Source: Alphaproteobacteria bacterium | Lineage (GTDB): Bacteria > Pseudomonadota > Alphaproteobacteria > Micropepsales > Micropepsaceae | NCBI GenBank assembly: GCA_947473475.1 | Contig: CANJBZ010000014.1 | Location: 1-64,000 of the forward strand | DNA: 64,000 nt | Direction: 5' to 3' | Shown here: one piece after another, positions 33,967 to 42,840 of the stretch | Position numbering within the stretch: position 1 is the first letter of the stretch | Layout of the letters: the number at the start of each line of letters is the position of its first letter | The notes under the pieces: model-generated | What the model saw: the letters and a program-made list of their open reading frames with translations, nothing else | Told to the model about the DNA's origin: nothing | Database searches by the model: none | Translations under genes and position numbers: made by a program

Positions 33967-34440
33967 TTAGCCGCGGCGCGCGCCTTCGATGGCGGCGACG
34001 TCGATCTTGCCCATGGTCATCATCGCATCGAAGGCCCGCTTTGCTTCGGGCCCGCCGGCTGCCAGCGCATCCATCAAAACGCGCGGCGTGATCTGCCACG
34101 ACAGGCCCCATTTGTCTTTGCACCAGCCGCAGGCGCTTTCCTGTCCACCATTGCCGACGATGGCGTTCCAATAGCGGTCGGTCTCATCCTGATTCTCGGT
34201 TGAGATCTGGAACGAAAAGGCTTCGCTTTGTTTGAACGCGGGTCCGCCGTTCAGGCCGAGACAGGCAATGCCTGCGACGGTGAATTCCACCGTCAGCACG
34301 TCGCCCTTTTTGCCGGACGGATAGTCGCTGGGCGCATGGTGCACAGCCGTGATGGAGCTGTCTGGAAAAATGTCCGCGTAGAACCGGGCGGCGGCCTCGG
34401 CATCCTTGTCGTACCAGATGCAAATTGTGTTCTTCGCCAT
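33967..34440 (-). CDS. VOC-family protein (PhnB / 3-demethylubiquinone methyltransferase-like)
   Basis: 157 residues of the vicinal-oxygen-chelate fold in the PF06983 branch. ICIWYDKDAEAAARFYADIFPDS at the start, GIACLGLNGGPAFKQSEAFSF in the middle, and GWCKDKWGLSWQITPRVL in the second half are the family signature. The name from ubiquinone synthesis is historical; most members have unknown substrates. ATG at 34440 has AAGGAC upstream and starts exactly at homology. Divergent from the SMP-30 gene. Confidence 0.92.
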   Translation of the reverse strand: MAKNTICIWYDKDAEAAARFYADIFPDSSITAVHHAPSDYPSGKKGDVLTVEFTVAGIACLGLNGGPAFKQSEAFSFQISTENQDETDRYWNAIVGNGGQESACGWCKDKWGLSWQITPRVLMDALAAGGPEAKRAFDAMMTMGKIDVAAIEGARRG

Positions 34441-34570
34441 GTCATGTCCTTTCCTTTTGTCGCGCGCCGCTCCTTGGGGCTCGTGGCCAGCTAGAGGCGG
34501 GGGTGGGGCTAATGCTATGCTGGTTTCTCTTAGAGCGCGCTCGCCCCTTCGATTTTGGAGCAGATACGAC

Positions 34571-35599
34571 ATGACGCCAAAAACAATCGCCGCCATCGCA
34601 ATCACGTTCGTGTCGCTGGGCTCTTTCTATGCCTTTGCCGCGGAAGCTCCGGCTGTGGTCGGAACTGCGACGGAAATTGCCGGCGTCGTCGCGGGCGGAT
34701 CTCCCATCACACGCATCGTGCAAGGGTATAAGGGCCTGGATGATCCCGTCGGGCTGAAGGATGGATCACTTCTGTTTTCAGAACCGGATATGCGCCGGGT
34801 GCATCGCCTAAATACACAGACGGACGAGGCGACCGTCTTCATCCCCGAGTCCAATGAATCGCATGGCGTGACGGAAGACGCGCAGGGGCGCCTCATTTCC
34901 GCCCAGGCCTGGGATGGCTCGACGCGCATCGGCGTCATTTATCCGAAGGGAAGTGAGGCCACTCTCGCCGACAAATACAACGGCATGCCCTTCAGCCGGC
35001 CCAACGATCTGATCGTCACGCGCAAGGGCGGCATCTACTTCACAGACCCCGGGCTCACCAAGCAACAGGCCGAGGAGTTGGTGAAGCGCAACGGCGGTAA
35101 GCCATTGGCTCCGCGTCTGCCGCCGGCGGTCTATTACATCGCGCCCGGTCAAGCGCCGGTGAAAATCGAAGACAAACTCATCCGGCCCAACGGCGTTACG
35201 CTCAACCGGGATGAAACCAAGCTCTATGTCGACGATTCCAATGGCGAGCACGTTATGGTGTGGGATATCCGCACCGACGGCCTTGTCGAAAATCGGCGCG
35301 AATTCGCGACGCTGAAGGGCCGCAGCAACCGCGACAACGGTCTGGGCGGGGTGAAGTCATTCGCTGACGGCATGACGGTGGACGACAATGACCGGCTTTA
35401 TGTAGCGACCGGCGGCGGTGTCGAAGTATTCAGCCCGCAAGGTCAGCCGCTGGGCACCATCCCCGTGCGCTGTCCACCGGCAGACTGTCAGAACATCGCG
35501 TTCAGCGGCGCGAACAAGCAAACCCTCTATATCGGTGGCGCAGGCTCTCTCTATAAAGTCCAGATGATCGCGCGCGGCATCGCGACCCGTTCTAAATAG
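34571..35599 (+). CDS. Exported SMP-30/gluconolactonase-like protein
   Basis: 342 residues with a signal peptide (MTPKTIAAIAITFVSLGSFY) and a six-bladed propeller of the SMP-30/gluconolactonase/LRE type. Motifs in order: DDPVGLKDGSLLFSEP, ESNESHGVTEDAQGRLISAQ, RPNDLIVTRKGGIYFTDPG, RPNGVTLNRDETKLYVDDSN and DGMTVDDNDRLYVATGGGV. These supply the acidic/Asn metal ligands of the lactonase site. Probably a periplasmic sugar-lactone hydrolase; the exact substrate is unknown. ATG at 34571 begins the signal peptide. Confidence 0.88.
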   Translation: MTPKTIAAIAITFVSLGSFYAFAAEAPAVVGTATEIAGVVAGGSPITRIVQGYKGLDDPVGLKDGSLLFSEPDMRRVHRLNTQTDEATVFIPESNESHGVTEDAQGRLISAQAWDGSTRIGVIYPKGSEATLADKYNGMPFSRPNDLIVTRKGGIYFTDPGLTKQQAEELVKRNGGKPLAPRLPPAVYYIAPGQAPVKIEDKLIRPNGVTLNRDETKLYVDDSNGEHVMVWDIRTDGLVENRREFATLKGRSNRDNGLGGVKSFADGMTVDDNDRLYVATGGGVEVFSPQGQPLGTIPVRCPPADCQNIAFSGANKQTLYIGGAGSLYKVQMIARGIATRSK

Positions 35600-35616
35600 C
35601 GGCGGCTCCGTTGCGG

Positions 35617-35757
35617 TCAATTCGATGCGGGCGGCGCGCTCGTGCTTGTTGTGCCGGGTGTCTTCTGAGGCGCCTTCATCGGCTCGCTATCGAGGTAGCG
35701 GACGGCGAGTGCACTGATTGCCATCAGTACGAGCGCGGCGACGAAGAGACGATACAT
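35617..35757 (-). CDS. Small single-helix membrane protein
   Basis: 46 residues: MYRLFVAALVLMAISALAV forms one membrane helix, followed by a short polar, Pro/Thr/Ser-rich tail. AGGTG lies five bases before the ATG. There is no recognised family; short proteins of this shape are common near exported enzymes. The reading frame continues upstream without homology. Coding status is uncertain. Confidence 0.4.
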   Translation of the reverse strand: MYRLFVAALVLMAISALAVRYLDSEPMKAPQKTPGTTSTSAPPASN

Positions 35758-35958
35758 GGCGGCACCTGGATTTGCAGGGCCGATTTTCCACGTCTTCAAG
35801 AAAGGTTCGGCTAATAAGCGAGTGCCGTTCGCTGGTTCGGTAAAGAATGTACAAACACGGAACGTAAAGTTGTCGGCGTTGACCGTGTACGGCTTGCATG
35901 ACGGCAGAACTCGCGCGATAGACGCCTTATGACGGAATGCTTTCACCTATCTCGCACA

Positions 35959-35998
35959 TGGCCTCACCCCTGCGTAGCGAAGCGGAGCGGGGGAGGAG
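35959..35998. repeat. GC-rich palindromic repeat overlapping a ribosome site
   Basis: GCCTCACCCCTGCGTAGCG and AGCGGGGGAGGAGC form an imperfect hairpin of the CTCCCC(TGCGAAG)GGGGAG kind. Its right arm supplies the GGAGGAG that precedes the GT10 start codon at 36006. Confidence 0.65.
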
Positions 35999-36005
35999 CT
36001 TTCTG

Positions 36006-36935
36006 ATGAAACAGCAGGTCCGGGTCAATTTCGCGTATTTCTGGCCAGGGTTTTCACCGGACCATTTCCGCGCATTCTTCCCCTATGTGTTCGAGAAGTA
36101 CGATCTGGTCGTCTCGCCCGATCCTGAAGTCGTGTTTTATTCGGTGTTCTCGCCGCAATTCCGCCCCTATGCGGATGCGCGCGAAACGCACGCCGTCGCG
36201 AGGGCTCCGGCGGGAAAATATCTGCGCGTCTTCATCACCGGCGAAAATTTCGAGCCCGACATGGCGCATTGCGAATTCGCGATGACGTTTTCATCGCTGG
36301 TCGATCACCCCAACCATCTGCGTCTGCCGCTTTGGGTCTATGAGGGGCGCGGTTACGGCTATCTCCCCGATGCACTGGTCAAGCGTGACGATACCGATTG
36401 GGAAAAGATCGCCGATGCCAAGTCCGGCTTCTGCAACTTCGTCTATCTGCACGAGGTGCCGTATCGCGACGCTATTTTCCGCTTGTTCAACGCCTACAAG
36501 CATGTCGATGCGGCCGGGCGCTGCCAGAACAATATGAACGGCTGGACGGTGCCCTATGCGCCGAACCGCATTGCCGCCAAGGTGGATTTCTTCAGCCGGT
36601 ACAAATTCACGCTCGCGGTCGAGAACACGATCTGGCCCGGCTACATGACCGAGAAGCTGGTCGATCCCATGTTCGCCAATAGCGTGCCGATCTATGTCGG
36701 CGACCCACAGGCCTCGCGTTTGTTCGACACAGCGAGCTATGTCGATTTCACGCGCTTTGCATCGATGACGGAGCTGTTCGAATTCGTGCGCGAGGCGGAC
36801 AATAATCGCGACCTGTATCTGAAGCTGCTGTCCGCGCCTTGGTACCGCAACAACAGCGTGCCCGATTACGCGCGCGACGAGACCATTCTCGCTTTCTTCG
36901 ACCGCATCATGGAAGCGGTAGTTTTGCGGCCGTAG
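36006..36935 (+). CDS. GT10 fucosyltransferase-like glycosyltransferase
   Basis: 309 residues. The C-terminal half has FTLAVENTIWPGYMTEKLVD then NSVPIYVGDP, the GDP-fucose-binding signature of family GT10 alpha-1,3-fucosyltransferases (F.x.EN....YxTEKL..A....VP.Y.G). The N-terminal acceptor domain is shorter and less conserved. Likely adds fucose or a related sugar to a surface glycan at the cytosolic face. ATG at 36006 has GGAGGAG eight bases upstream, provided by a palindromic repeat. No fucose-synthesis genes are in the window. Confidence 0.85.
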   Translation: MKQQVRVNFAYFWPGFSPDHFRAFFPYVFEKYDLVVSPDPEVVFYSVFSPQFRPYADARETHAVARAPAGKYLRVFITGENFEPDMAHCEFAMTFSSLVDHPNHLRLPLWVYEGRGYGYLPDALVKRDDTDWEKIADAKSGFCNFVYLHEVPYRDAIFRLFNAYKHVDAAGRCQNNMNGWTVPYAPNRIAAKVDFFSRYKFTLAVENTIWPGYMTEKLVDPMFANSVPIYVGDPQASRLFDTASYVDFTRFASMTELFEFVREADNNRDLYLKLLSAPWYRNNSVPDYARDETILAFFDRIMEAVVLRP

Positions 36936-36946
36936 CTTACCGCTCG

Positions 36947-37003
36947 CGCCCCCTCCGTCTCGCCCGGCACGCCGGGCGATCCACCTCCCCCGTAACGACG
37001 GGG
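36947..37003. repeat. GC-rich palindromic repeat after GT10 gene
   Basis: CCCCCTCCGTC, CGCCCGGCACGCCGGGCG and CCACCTCCCCCGTAACGACG make two small hairpins typical of the repeat families in this window. It lies between the convergent 3' ends of the GT10 and aldehyde dehydrogenase genes and could terminate both. Confidence 0.55.
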
Positions 37004-37013
37004 AAGAAATCCG

Positions 37014-38504
37014 TCAGCCGATTTTGATGTAGGTGGTTTTGAGCTGCGTGTATTTGTGAAATGCGTGAAGCGATTTGTCGCGTCCGTATCCCGATTGCTT
37101 GTAGCCGCCGAAGGGCACCTCGATGCCGCCGCCGTCGCGCGTGTTCACCGTTACCGTGCCGGCCCTTAACGCGCGCGCCATTGAATGGGCTTTGCTCAGA
37201 TCGTTGGTCCAAAGATTGGCTTCGAGACCATATTTTGAATCGTTGGCGAGCAGAATCGCTTCCTCTTCCGTCCTAAACGTGATGGTCGAAAGCACCGGCC
37301 CGAAGATTTCCTCGCGGGCGATGCTCATCTGGTTGTCGACGCCGTCGAAGATCGTGGGCTCGATGTAATAGCCGCCGGTTTCTTGACGCACCTGCTTGCC
37401 GCCGAGCGCCAGTTTCGCGCCTTCGTTTTTGCCTGCATTGATGAAACCGAGGACGCGCTGGGTTTGGGTCCCATCGACCATGGCGCCCATCTGCGTGCGC
37501 TCGTTCAGCGGATCGCCCGGCTGATAGCGTTTGGCGAATGCGGTGACTTTCGACAGGAATTCATCGTGAATGGAATCTTCGACCAATAGCCGCGAAGCCG
37601 CGTCGCAGACTTGCCCGGAATTGTAGAAGATGCCGTCGGCAGCGCCCTTCGCCGCATCGTCCAGATCGGGCGCGTCGGCGAAAACGATATTCGGAGTTTT
37701 GCCGCCGCATTCGAGGCTAACGGATTTCATGTTGGATTCGGCGGCGTATTTCAGGAACAGCTTGCCGACTTCGGTCGAGCCGGTGAACGTCAGCGCGTCC
37801 ACATCCATGTGGCGGCCCAACGCTTGCCCCGCGGTTTCGCCAAATCCCGGCACGACGTTGAACACGCCCGGCGGAATACCCGCTTCTACCGCCAATTCCG
37901 CGATACGAAGCGCCGACAGCGGCGATTGCTCGGCGGGTTTCAGCACAACCGAATTTCCGGCCGCCAGCGCAGGGGAAAATTTCCAGGCCGCCATCAGCAG
38001 AGGAAAATTCCATGGCACCACGGCGCCAACCACACCGATGGGTTCACGCGTGATGAGGGCCAGCGCATTCCTCGGGGTCGGCGCGATTTCGTCGTAGAGC
38101 TTGTCGATCGCTTCGCCGTACCAGCGGACGCATTCTGTTACGGCGCGCAGGTCGCCATGACGCGCGTTGAGAATCGGTTTGCCCATGTCGAGCGTTTCAA
38201 GCAGCGCCAGCTCATTGGCGTTCTTCTGGATCAACTCCGCAAAGCGCACCAACACGCGCTTGCGTGTCCTGGGGGCTTCGTTGGCCCAGACGCCGTCATC
38301 GAAGGCCGCACGCGCCGCCTTGACCGCGCGATCCACATCCTCCGCGTCGCACGCTGCAATTTGCGCGAGCACGGCGCCATCGACAGGTGAGGTGCATGCG
38401 AAGGTTTTGCCACTGGCTGCATCGGCGAAGGTGCCGCCAATAAATGCTTGATGCCGGAAGGCGAGGCGGGAGGCTTCCGCCCGCCAATCGATAGCTGCGC
38501 TCAT
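37014..38504 (-). CDS. Aldehyde dehydrogenase (PuuC-like)
   Basis: 496-residue NAD(P)-dependent aldehyde dehydrogenase. Catalytic Cys300 is in FYNSGQVCDAASRLLV, the general base Glu265 in SVSLECGGKTPNIV, and the oxyanion Asn in VVPWNFPLLM. GGTVTVN-type C-terminal motifs appear as AGTVTVNTRDGGG and FGGYKQSGYGRD. The best resemblance is to gamma-glutamyl-gamma-aminobutyraldehyde (PuuC) and betaine-aldehyde types; the substrate is not fixed. No polyamine genes are adjacent. Confidence 0.92.
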   Translation of the reverse strand: MSAAIDWRAEASRLAFRHQAFIGGTFADAASGKTFACTSPVDGAVLAQIAACDAEDVDRAVKAARAAFDDGVWANEAPRTRKRVLVRFAELIQKNANELALLETLDMGKPILNARHGDLRAVTECVRWYGEAIDKLYDEIAPTPRNALALITREPIGVVGAVVPWNFPLLMAAWKFSPALAAGNSVVLKPAEQSPLSALRIAELAVEAGIPPGVFNVVPGFGETAGQALGRHMDVDALTFTGSTEVGKLFLKYAAESNMKSVSLECGGKTPNIVFADAPDLDDAAKGAADGIFYNSGQVCDAASRLLVEDSIHDEFLSKVTAFAKRYQPGDPLNERTQMGAMVDGTQTQRVLGFINAGKNEGAKLALGGKQVRQETGGYYIEPTIFDGVDNQMSIAREEIFGPVLSTITFRTEEEAILLANDSKYGLEANLWTNDLSKAHSMARALRAGTVTVNTRDGGGIEVPFGGYKQSGYGRDKSLHAFHKYTQLKTTYIKIG

Positions 38505-38567
38505 GATCTAACGTCCGCTTTAGTTAGAGGGCGTTGTACCATAACGATTGCGGCACGGCGGCGGGCC

Positions 38568-38690
38568 TAAGCCTTGGTGTTCTTTGTGTCTCTTGGTGTC
38601 CTTTGTGGTTCCTCTTTCTTGGGATATCCCAGGTAAGAAGGGAAACCACAAAGGGCACAAAGGAGACACGAAGGTCACAAAAACAGCTCG
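38568..38690. repeat. Palindromic repeat with CACAAAGG heptads (second copy)
   Basis: Units such as CTTTGTGTCTCTTGGTGTCC and CCTTTGTGGTTCC face AAACCACAAAGG, CACAAAGGAGACACGAAGG and TCACAAA across a central TCTTGGGATATCCCAGG-like core. Same family as 4181-4278. Lies between aldehyde dehydrogenase and rpmG. Confidence 0.8.
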
Positions 38691-38766
38691 CCTGATGCTC
38701 GAGTGGGCATCGGCTATCGACAGATCGTTGAATCGGAATGGGTGCCGCGTCGCGGCGAATGCAGGA

Positions 38767-38934
38767 TTACTTAATCTTGCCTTCTTTGAAGGCGACGTGC
38801 TTGCGGACCACGGGGTCATATTTTTTGACGGACATCTTTTCCGTCATCGTGCGCGTGTTCTTTTTGACCACGTAGAAGAAACCCGTGTTGGCTTCGCTGT
38901 TCAGCCGGATCTTGACGGTGGTTGGCTTGGCCAT
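38767..38934 (-). CDS. rpmG: 50S ribosomal protein L33
   Basis: 55-residue ribosomal protein, starting [20 protein letters not shown], then [14 protein letters not shown] and [17 protein letters not shown]. This is the alphaproteobacterial L33 form without the zinc-binding cysteine pairs. AAGGA is about ten bases before ATG 38934. In alphaproteobacteria rpmG commonly follows rnr and a NUDIX gene, as it does here apart from an inserted cytochrome gene. Confidence 0.95.
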   Translation of the reverse strand: MAKPTTVKIRLNSEANTGFFYVVKKNTRTMTEKMSVKKYDPVVRKHVAFKEGKIK

Positions 38935-39017
38935 GGGAACAAATCCTTAAAAGTGCGCGAAGGGCGGCTAAACTAGCTTTCCGCGTCCGCAAGTCAAGCG
39001 CGAGAGCCGCAAAATGA

Positions 39018-39054
39018 AACTGCCGCCCGCACCGTTGGGTGCGGAGCGGCAGTT
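39018..39054 (-). terminator. Terminator after the cytochrome c gene
   Basis: AACTGCCG (39018-39025) and CGGCAGTT (39047-39054) enclose an inner CGCACC/GGTGCG stem with loop GTTG. On the minus strand the hairpin is followed by a T-rich TTTCATTTT. It lies 14 bases beyond the cytochrome stop. Confidence 0.7.
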
Positions 39055-39068
39055 CTAAACGGTACGGA

Positions 39069-39476
39069 TTATTTCATCGTCACGAGATAGGCGATCACGT
39101 CCGATTCGTCCTGCGGATCGGAGAAGCCTGGGAAGCCCATCTTCGTGCCGGGGACCTTCTTCTGCGGGCCCGCCAGGAACTGGTTCAGCGTTGCCGCGTC
39201 CCAGGTCAGGGCGGCCTTCATCATGGCCGGCGAATACATATAGCCGGCAGCGGTCGCGGACTTGCGACCGACGACGCCAAACAGATTCGGACCGATCTTG
39301 TTCGGCGCGCCCTTCGCATTCGAATGGCACACGCCGCAATTGTCCATAAATACGCCTTCACCGTTCTTGGCATCGCCGGCAGCTGCTGCCTGGGCAACCT
39401 GAGCGGTGAGCACAAAACCGGCAACTGCGATGCTTGCCGTTACGGCGCGTACCGCCGAAGTCAAAATCCGAGCCAC
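39069..39476 (-). CDS. Class I c-type cytochrome
   Basis: 135 residues with a signal peptide (to about AQA30) and one haem site Cys47-x2-Cys50-His51 (CGVCH) in GEGVFMDNCGVCHSN. GPNLFGVVGRKSATAAGY and a Met ligand in PGTKMGFPGF fit the cytochrome c2/c550 class. A soluble periplasmic electron carrier, for example between the bc1 complex and an oxidase. GTG at 39476 has GAGGGAG upstream. Its closeness to the electron conduit at 50-54 kb may be coincidental; it lies on the other side of rnr. Confidence 0.92.
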   Translation of the reverse strand: MARILTSAVRAVTASIAVAGFVLTAQVAQAAAAGDAKNGEGVFMDNCGVCHSNAKGAPNKIGPNLFGVVGRKSATAAGYMYSPAMMKAALTWDAATLNQFLAGPQKKVPGTKMGFPGFSDPQDESDVIAYLVTMK

Positions 39477-39575
39477 GGGAACTCCCTCGATTGTGTTTCC
39501 TTATGACCATAAGGCCATACAATTTACGCATAGCATAAAATACCTGCCTAATGGCAAATTGAAGGCAGTCCTTTT

Positions 39576-40292
39576 TTACAGGTGCTTTACGACCGCTTTC
39601 CCCCTCCGTGGAATGTAAAAAGGGGCGGGCCGGGGAGCCTGTGAACCCGGCTCGAGCCGGGCCTCGACCTCATTCAGGACGCACTGCGTGATGGGCAGGA
39701 TGCCGGCGGCCCGTGCCTCCGCCAGGGTCAGCCAGACCAGATTGAGAAGCTCGCCGGAGGCTGTTTCCGGGGCTCGGGCGGCGGCGATATGTTCCGCATT
39801 TACCATGAAAAATCGCGCATCGAAGCGGCGCGGACTGCCCGGCGGCGTAATGGCCCGGGCGATGAAATCCAGACATTCCAGATCGGGCGCGACACCTTCC
39901 GAGAAGAAGCTCCGCCATACCGGGGACCGGGTCTGGGGAAGGCCGGAAGCACGCTTGCCGATCAGAAGCGCGGTCTCCTCGAAGGTCTCGCGGATGGCCG
40001 CGAGGGCCAGCGCGCGTGCCCGGGAGGGGGACGTTCCAGCTGCGACTTTCGCGCGCACCTCAGGTCTTAACTCACTGGTAACCGTGAGGCGCATGTCGCT
40101 CGGGTCCACCCGGCCGCCCGGAAAAACGAATCGCCCAGGGAGGAAAACATGGGTCTTGGCTCGCTCGCCCATGAGCACGCGGACAGCATCCGTGTCCCGC
40201 CGGACCAGTACAAGAGACGCGGCGTCCTTCGGACGGACGTATGGGTGCCGAGGGCCGTTGTTCTCAAAGATGAAGGGATCGATGTCTACCAT
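39576..40292 (-). CDS. NUDIX hydrolase
   Basis: 238 residues. The Nudix helix is ALAAIRETFEETALLIG (RExxEE core) preceded by FLPGRFVFPGGRVD, which resembles NUDT19-like nucleoside-diphosphate-linked hydrolases. ATG at 40292 is preferred to 40358 because homology (FENNGPRHPYVRPKDAASL) starts there; the upstream codons are read from a palindromic repeat. GAGAGA before the ATG is also partly from the repeat. It is downstream of rnr on the same strand, a conserved pair. Confidence 0.88.
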   Translation of the reverse strand: MVDIDPFIFENNGPRHPYVRPKDAASLVLVRRDTDAVRVLMGERAKTHVFLPGRFVFPGGRVDPSDMRLTVTSELRPEVRAKVAAGTSPSRARALALAAIRETFEETALLIGKRASGLPQTRSPVWRSFFSEGVAPDLECLDFIARAITPPGSPRRFDARFFMVNAEHIAAARAPETASGELLNLVWLTLAEARAAGILPITQCVLNEVEARLEPGSQAPRPAPFYIPRRGKAVVKHL

Positions 40293-40295
40293 TCT

Positions 40296-40334
40296 CTCGC
40301 CCCCGCAGGGGGGGAGGGCCAGGGTGAGGGGGAG
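40296..40334. repeat. Palindromic CTCGCCCCC...GGTGAGGG repeat, NUDIX leader
   Basis: CTCGCCCCCGCAGGGGGG followed by AGGGCCAGGGTGAGGGGG is one half of the CCCTCACCC family. It ends four bases from the NUDIX start codon, so the ribosome site of that gene partly derives from the repeat. Confidence 0.75.
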
Positions 40335-40425
40335 CTCTCGCCGCAGCTCCTCCTGCACAGAATAATGATGCGCTCGTGCCGTTGCTTAAGGGTTCGAAAA
40401 ATCTGTGGGTTTGTCACCATCGCCC

Positions 40426-40464
40426 CCTCACCCCGACCCTCTCCCCCTCCGGGGGCGAGGGAGG
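40426..40464. repeat. Palindromic CCCTCACCC repeat inside the rnr 3' end
   Basis: CCCCCTCACCCCGACCCTCT then CCCCCTCCGGGGGCGAGGG. On the minus strand it supplies the last codons and the TGA of rnr. Confidence 0.85.
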
Positions 40465-42698
40465 TTGCGCTTACCTGGACGCGACGGGCGTTTCGACATG
40501 ACCTTACTGCTGGTGTCCTCATCCTCCGCCAGATCGAAGCGCAGGCCACCCGTTAAAGGGGCAGCCTCGGCGAGCCGTACACGGACAATGGCGCCCAGGC
40601 TGTAGACCGTGCCGGAACGCTCGCCAACGAGGGCGTGCCGCTTCTCGTCATGTCTAAAAAATTCGGCGCCAAGCGCCCGTATTGGCAGAAGGCCGTCGGC
40701 GCCCGTTTCCTTTAAACGCAGAAACAGGCCGAAGCGGGTCACGCCCGTAATCCGTCCGTCGAACACCGCGCCGACGCGGTCTTGCATGAAGGCCGCGACG
40801 TAACGGTCCACGGAATCGCGTTCCGCGGCCATCGCCCGGCGCTCGGTCATGGAGATGTGCTCTGCGGTTTCGGACAGGCTTGCAACTTCCGAATCCGACA
40901 AGCCGCCCTCGCCCAATTTCAAACCGCGGATCAGGGCGCGGTGTACGACGAGGTCGGCATAGCGCCGGATCGGCGAGGTAAAATGCGCATAGCGCTGAAG
41001 GTTCAGTCCGAAATGGCCGATGTTCTCCGGCGCGTAGATGGCTTGCGCCTGTGTGCGCAGCACGACGTCGTTCATCACCTCTTCATACGGCGTACCCTTG
41101 GCGCGGGCGAGAATCCGGTTGAAGACGCCGGGCTTCATCACCTGGCCTTTGGCGAAGGGAATTCCGATGGTTTTGAGGTAATCGGAGAAGGCGTAGAGTT
41201 TCTCCAGACTTGGCTCTTCATGCACCCGGTAGATGAGAGGCTGGCGCGCTTTCTCCAAAGACTCCGCGGCCGCTACATTGGCCATGATCATGAATTCTTC
41301 GATCAGCCGCATGGATTCGAGGCGCTCGCGGAAGGCTATGGTTTGAATCTTCCCATCGGCGCCGATGATGATGCGGCGCTCGGGCAAATCCAGATCGAGC
41401 GGTGAGCGCACATCGCGCTCGATCGTCAGTGTGCGATAGGCGTCCCAGAGCGGCTGCATGACATCGGCCTGCAGGGTTTGCGCCTTTGCATCCGGCTTCC
41501 CGTCGAAACAGCGTTGCGCTTCGGCATAAGTCAGCCGCGCGGCCGAGCGCATGATGGCCCGCAGGAATTCATGCCGCCGCTTCTTGCCTTGTGAGTCGAA
41601 AACCATTCGCACGGCCAGACAGGCGCGTTCCTGGTCTTCCCGCAGTGAACACAAGTCCGCCGACAGGGCCTCGGGCAGCATCGGCACCACGCGATCGGGG
41701 AAATAAACGGAGTTGCCGCGCTTCCAGGCTTCGCGGTCCAGCGCCGAGCCGGGCGTAACGTAATGGGCGACGTCGGCGATCGCGACGATGACGACATGGC
41801 CGCCCTTGTTGGAGGGATCGCTATCGAGTCCTGCCCAAACTGCGTCGTCGTGGTCGCGGGCATCTTCCGGGTCGATGGTGATGAGAGGGATTTTACGCAA
41901 ATCCGTTCGCCCGGCAGGCTGCACCGGTTTGGCGCCTTCGGCCTGTTCAATCGCCTCGCGCGGAAAGTCGGTCGGAATACCGTGGGCGTGGATGGCGATA
42001 AGACTGACGGTCTTGGGCTCGTTCATGGAGCCCAGCCGCTCGACGATGCGGGCTCGCGGTCCGCCAATTCCGTGCCGCGACGAGGGTTCGATCACCACCA
42101 GCTCGCCGTCTTCCGCGCCGCCTAGATCACTTTGCTCGACGGAGAAGGCAAACCGGGTCTTGCGATCGATCGGATCGATACGGGGCAACATGCCCTTTTC
42201 GCGCTTCAGCACGCCCAGCACACGATGGGCGCTGGCGCCCAGGTTCTTGATGATGCGGCCTTCATAGGCCGTGTGGCCCTCGCGGGAGCGGCTGATTCGG
42301 GCCAATACCTTATCGCCACGGCCGGGCGCTTTGGTTTCGTCGCGTCCCGGAAGAATCAGGACCGACGGCGCTGGGCCTTCGCCCTTCCATTCCAGAGGCC
42401 GGCCCAGCGGCTCGCCGTCAGGGTCTTCGCCGAAGATTTCCAGAACGGTGACTTCGGGCAGTTCGCCCGCAGGCACGAAACTGCGGCGGTTCCCCTTCGC
42501 GATCGTGCCCTCTTGCGCCAGTTCCGCCAGAATATGCTTAAGAATATGGCGGTCGGCGCCTTTCACCTTCAAAGCCTTGGCGATGTCGCGCTTGGTATCG
42601 CCGGGGTGCGCAGCCAGGTGCTCAAGCACGGCCTTCTTGGTCAGGGCGGGCAGGGAACTGTGGGCGGGTCGTCTTGCCAAAATAGTCCTCTTCTTCAC
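40428..42698 (-). CDS. rnr: Ribonuclease R
   Basis: 756-residue 3'-5' exoribonuclease (RNase II/R superfamily) that degrades structured RNA. N-terminal helix-turn-helix-like region with HILKHILAELAQEGTI, cold-shock-like domains, the RNB active-site segment LITIDPEDARDHDDAVWA with the catalytic aspartates, IADVAHYVTPGSALDREAWK, and an S1 domain near the end. GTG at 42698 is the likely start. The last ~12 residues (LPRPRRGRGSG) are encoded by a palindromic repeat and are not family sequence. Same direction as NUDIX and rpmG. Confidence 0.95.
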   Translation of the reverse strand: MKKRTILARRPAHSSLPALTKKAVLEHLAAHPGDTKRDIAKALKVKGADRHILKHILAELAQEGTIAKGNRRSFVPAGELPEVTVLEIFGEDPDGEPLGRPLEWKGEGPAPSVLILPGRDETKAPGRGDKVLARISRSREGHTAYEGRIIKNLGASAHRVLGVLKREKGMLPRIDPIDRKTRFAFSVEQSDLGGAEDGELVVIEPSSRHGIGGPRARIVERLGSMNEPKTVSLIAIHAHGIPTDFPREAIEQAEGAKPVQPAGRTDLRKIPLITIDPEDARDHDDAVWAGLDSDPSNKGGHVVIVAIADVAHYVTPGSALDREAWKRGNSVYFPDRVVPMLPEALSADLCSLREDQERACLAVRMVFDSQGKKRRHEFLRAIMRSAARLTYAEAQRCFDGKPDAKAQTLQADVMQPLWDAYRTLTIERDVRSPLDLDLPERRIIIGADGKIQTIAFRERLESMRLIEEFMIMANVAAAESLEKARQPLIYRVHEEPSLEKLYAFSDYLKTIGIPFAKGQVMKPGVFNRILARAKGTPYEEVMNDVVLRTQAQAIYAPENIGHFGLNLQRYAHFTSPIRRYADLVVHRALIRGLKLGEGGLSDSEVASLSETAEHISMTERRAMAAERDSVDRYVAAFMQDRVGAVFDGRITGVTRFGLFLRLKETGADGLLPIRALGAEFFRHDEKRHALVGERSGTVYSLGAIVRVRLAEAAPLTGGLRFDLAEDEDTSSKVMSKRPSRPGKRNLPRPRRGRGSG

Positions 42699-42840
42699 GG
42701 CTGCTTGAACATAGCCTTAAATTCGGGCGGGCGGGGCAGGATCAGGCTTTGCCGAAAACTACGTTTCACTCTATAAACCCGCGCCTGGGTGGTAACTCTG
42801 CCAATCCCTGACAGCTACATTGGAAGGAAGGATACGGGGC

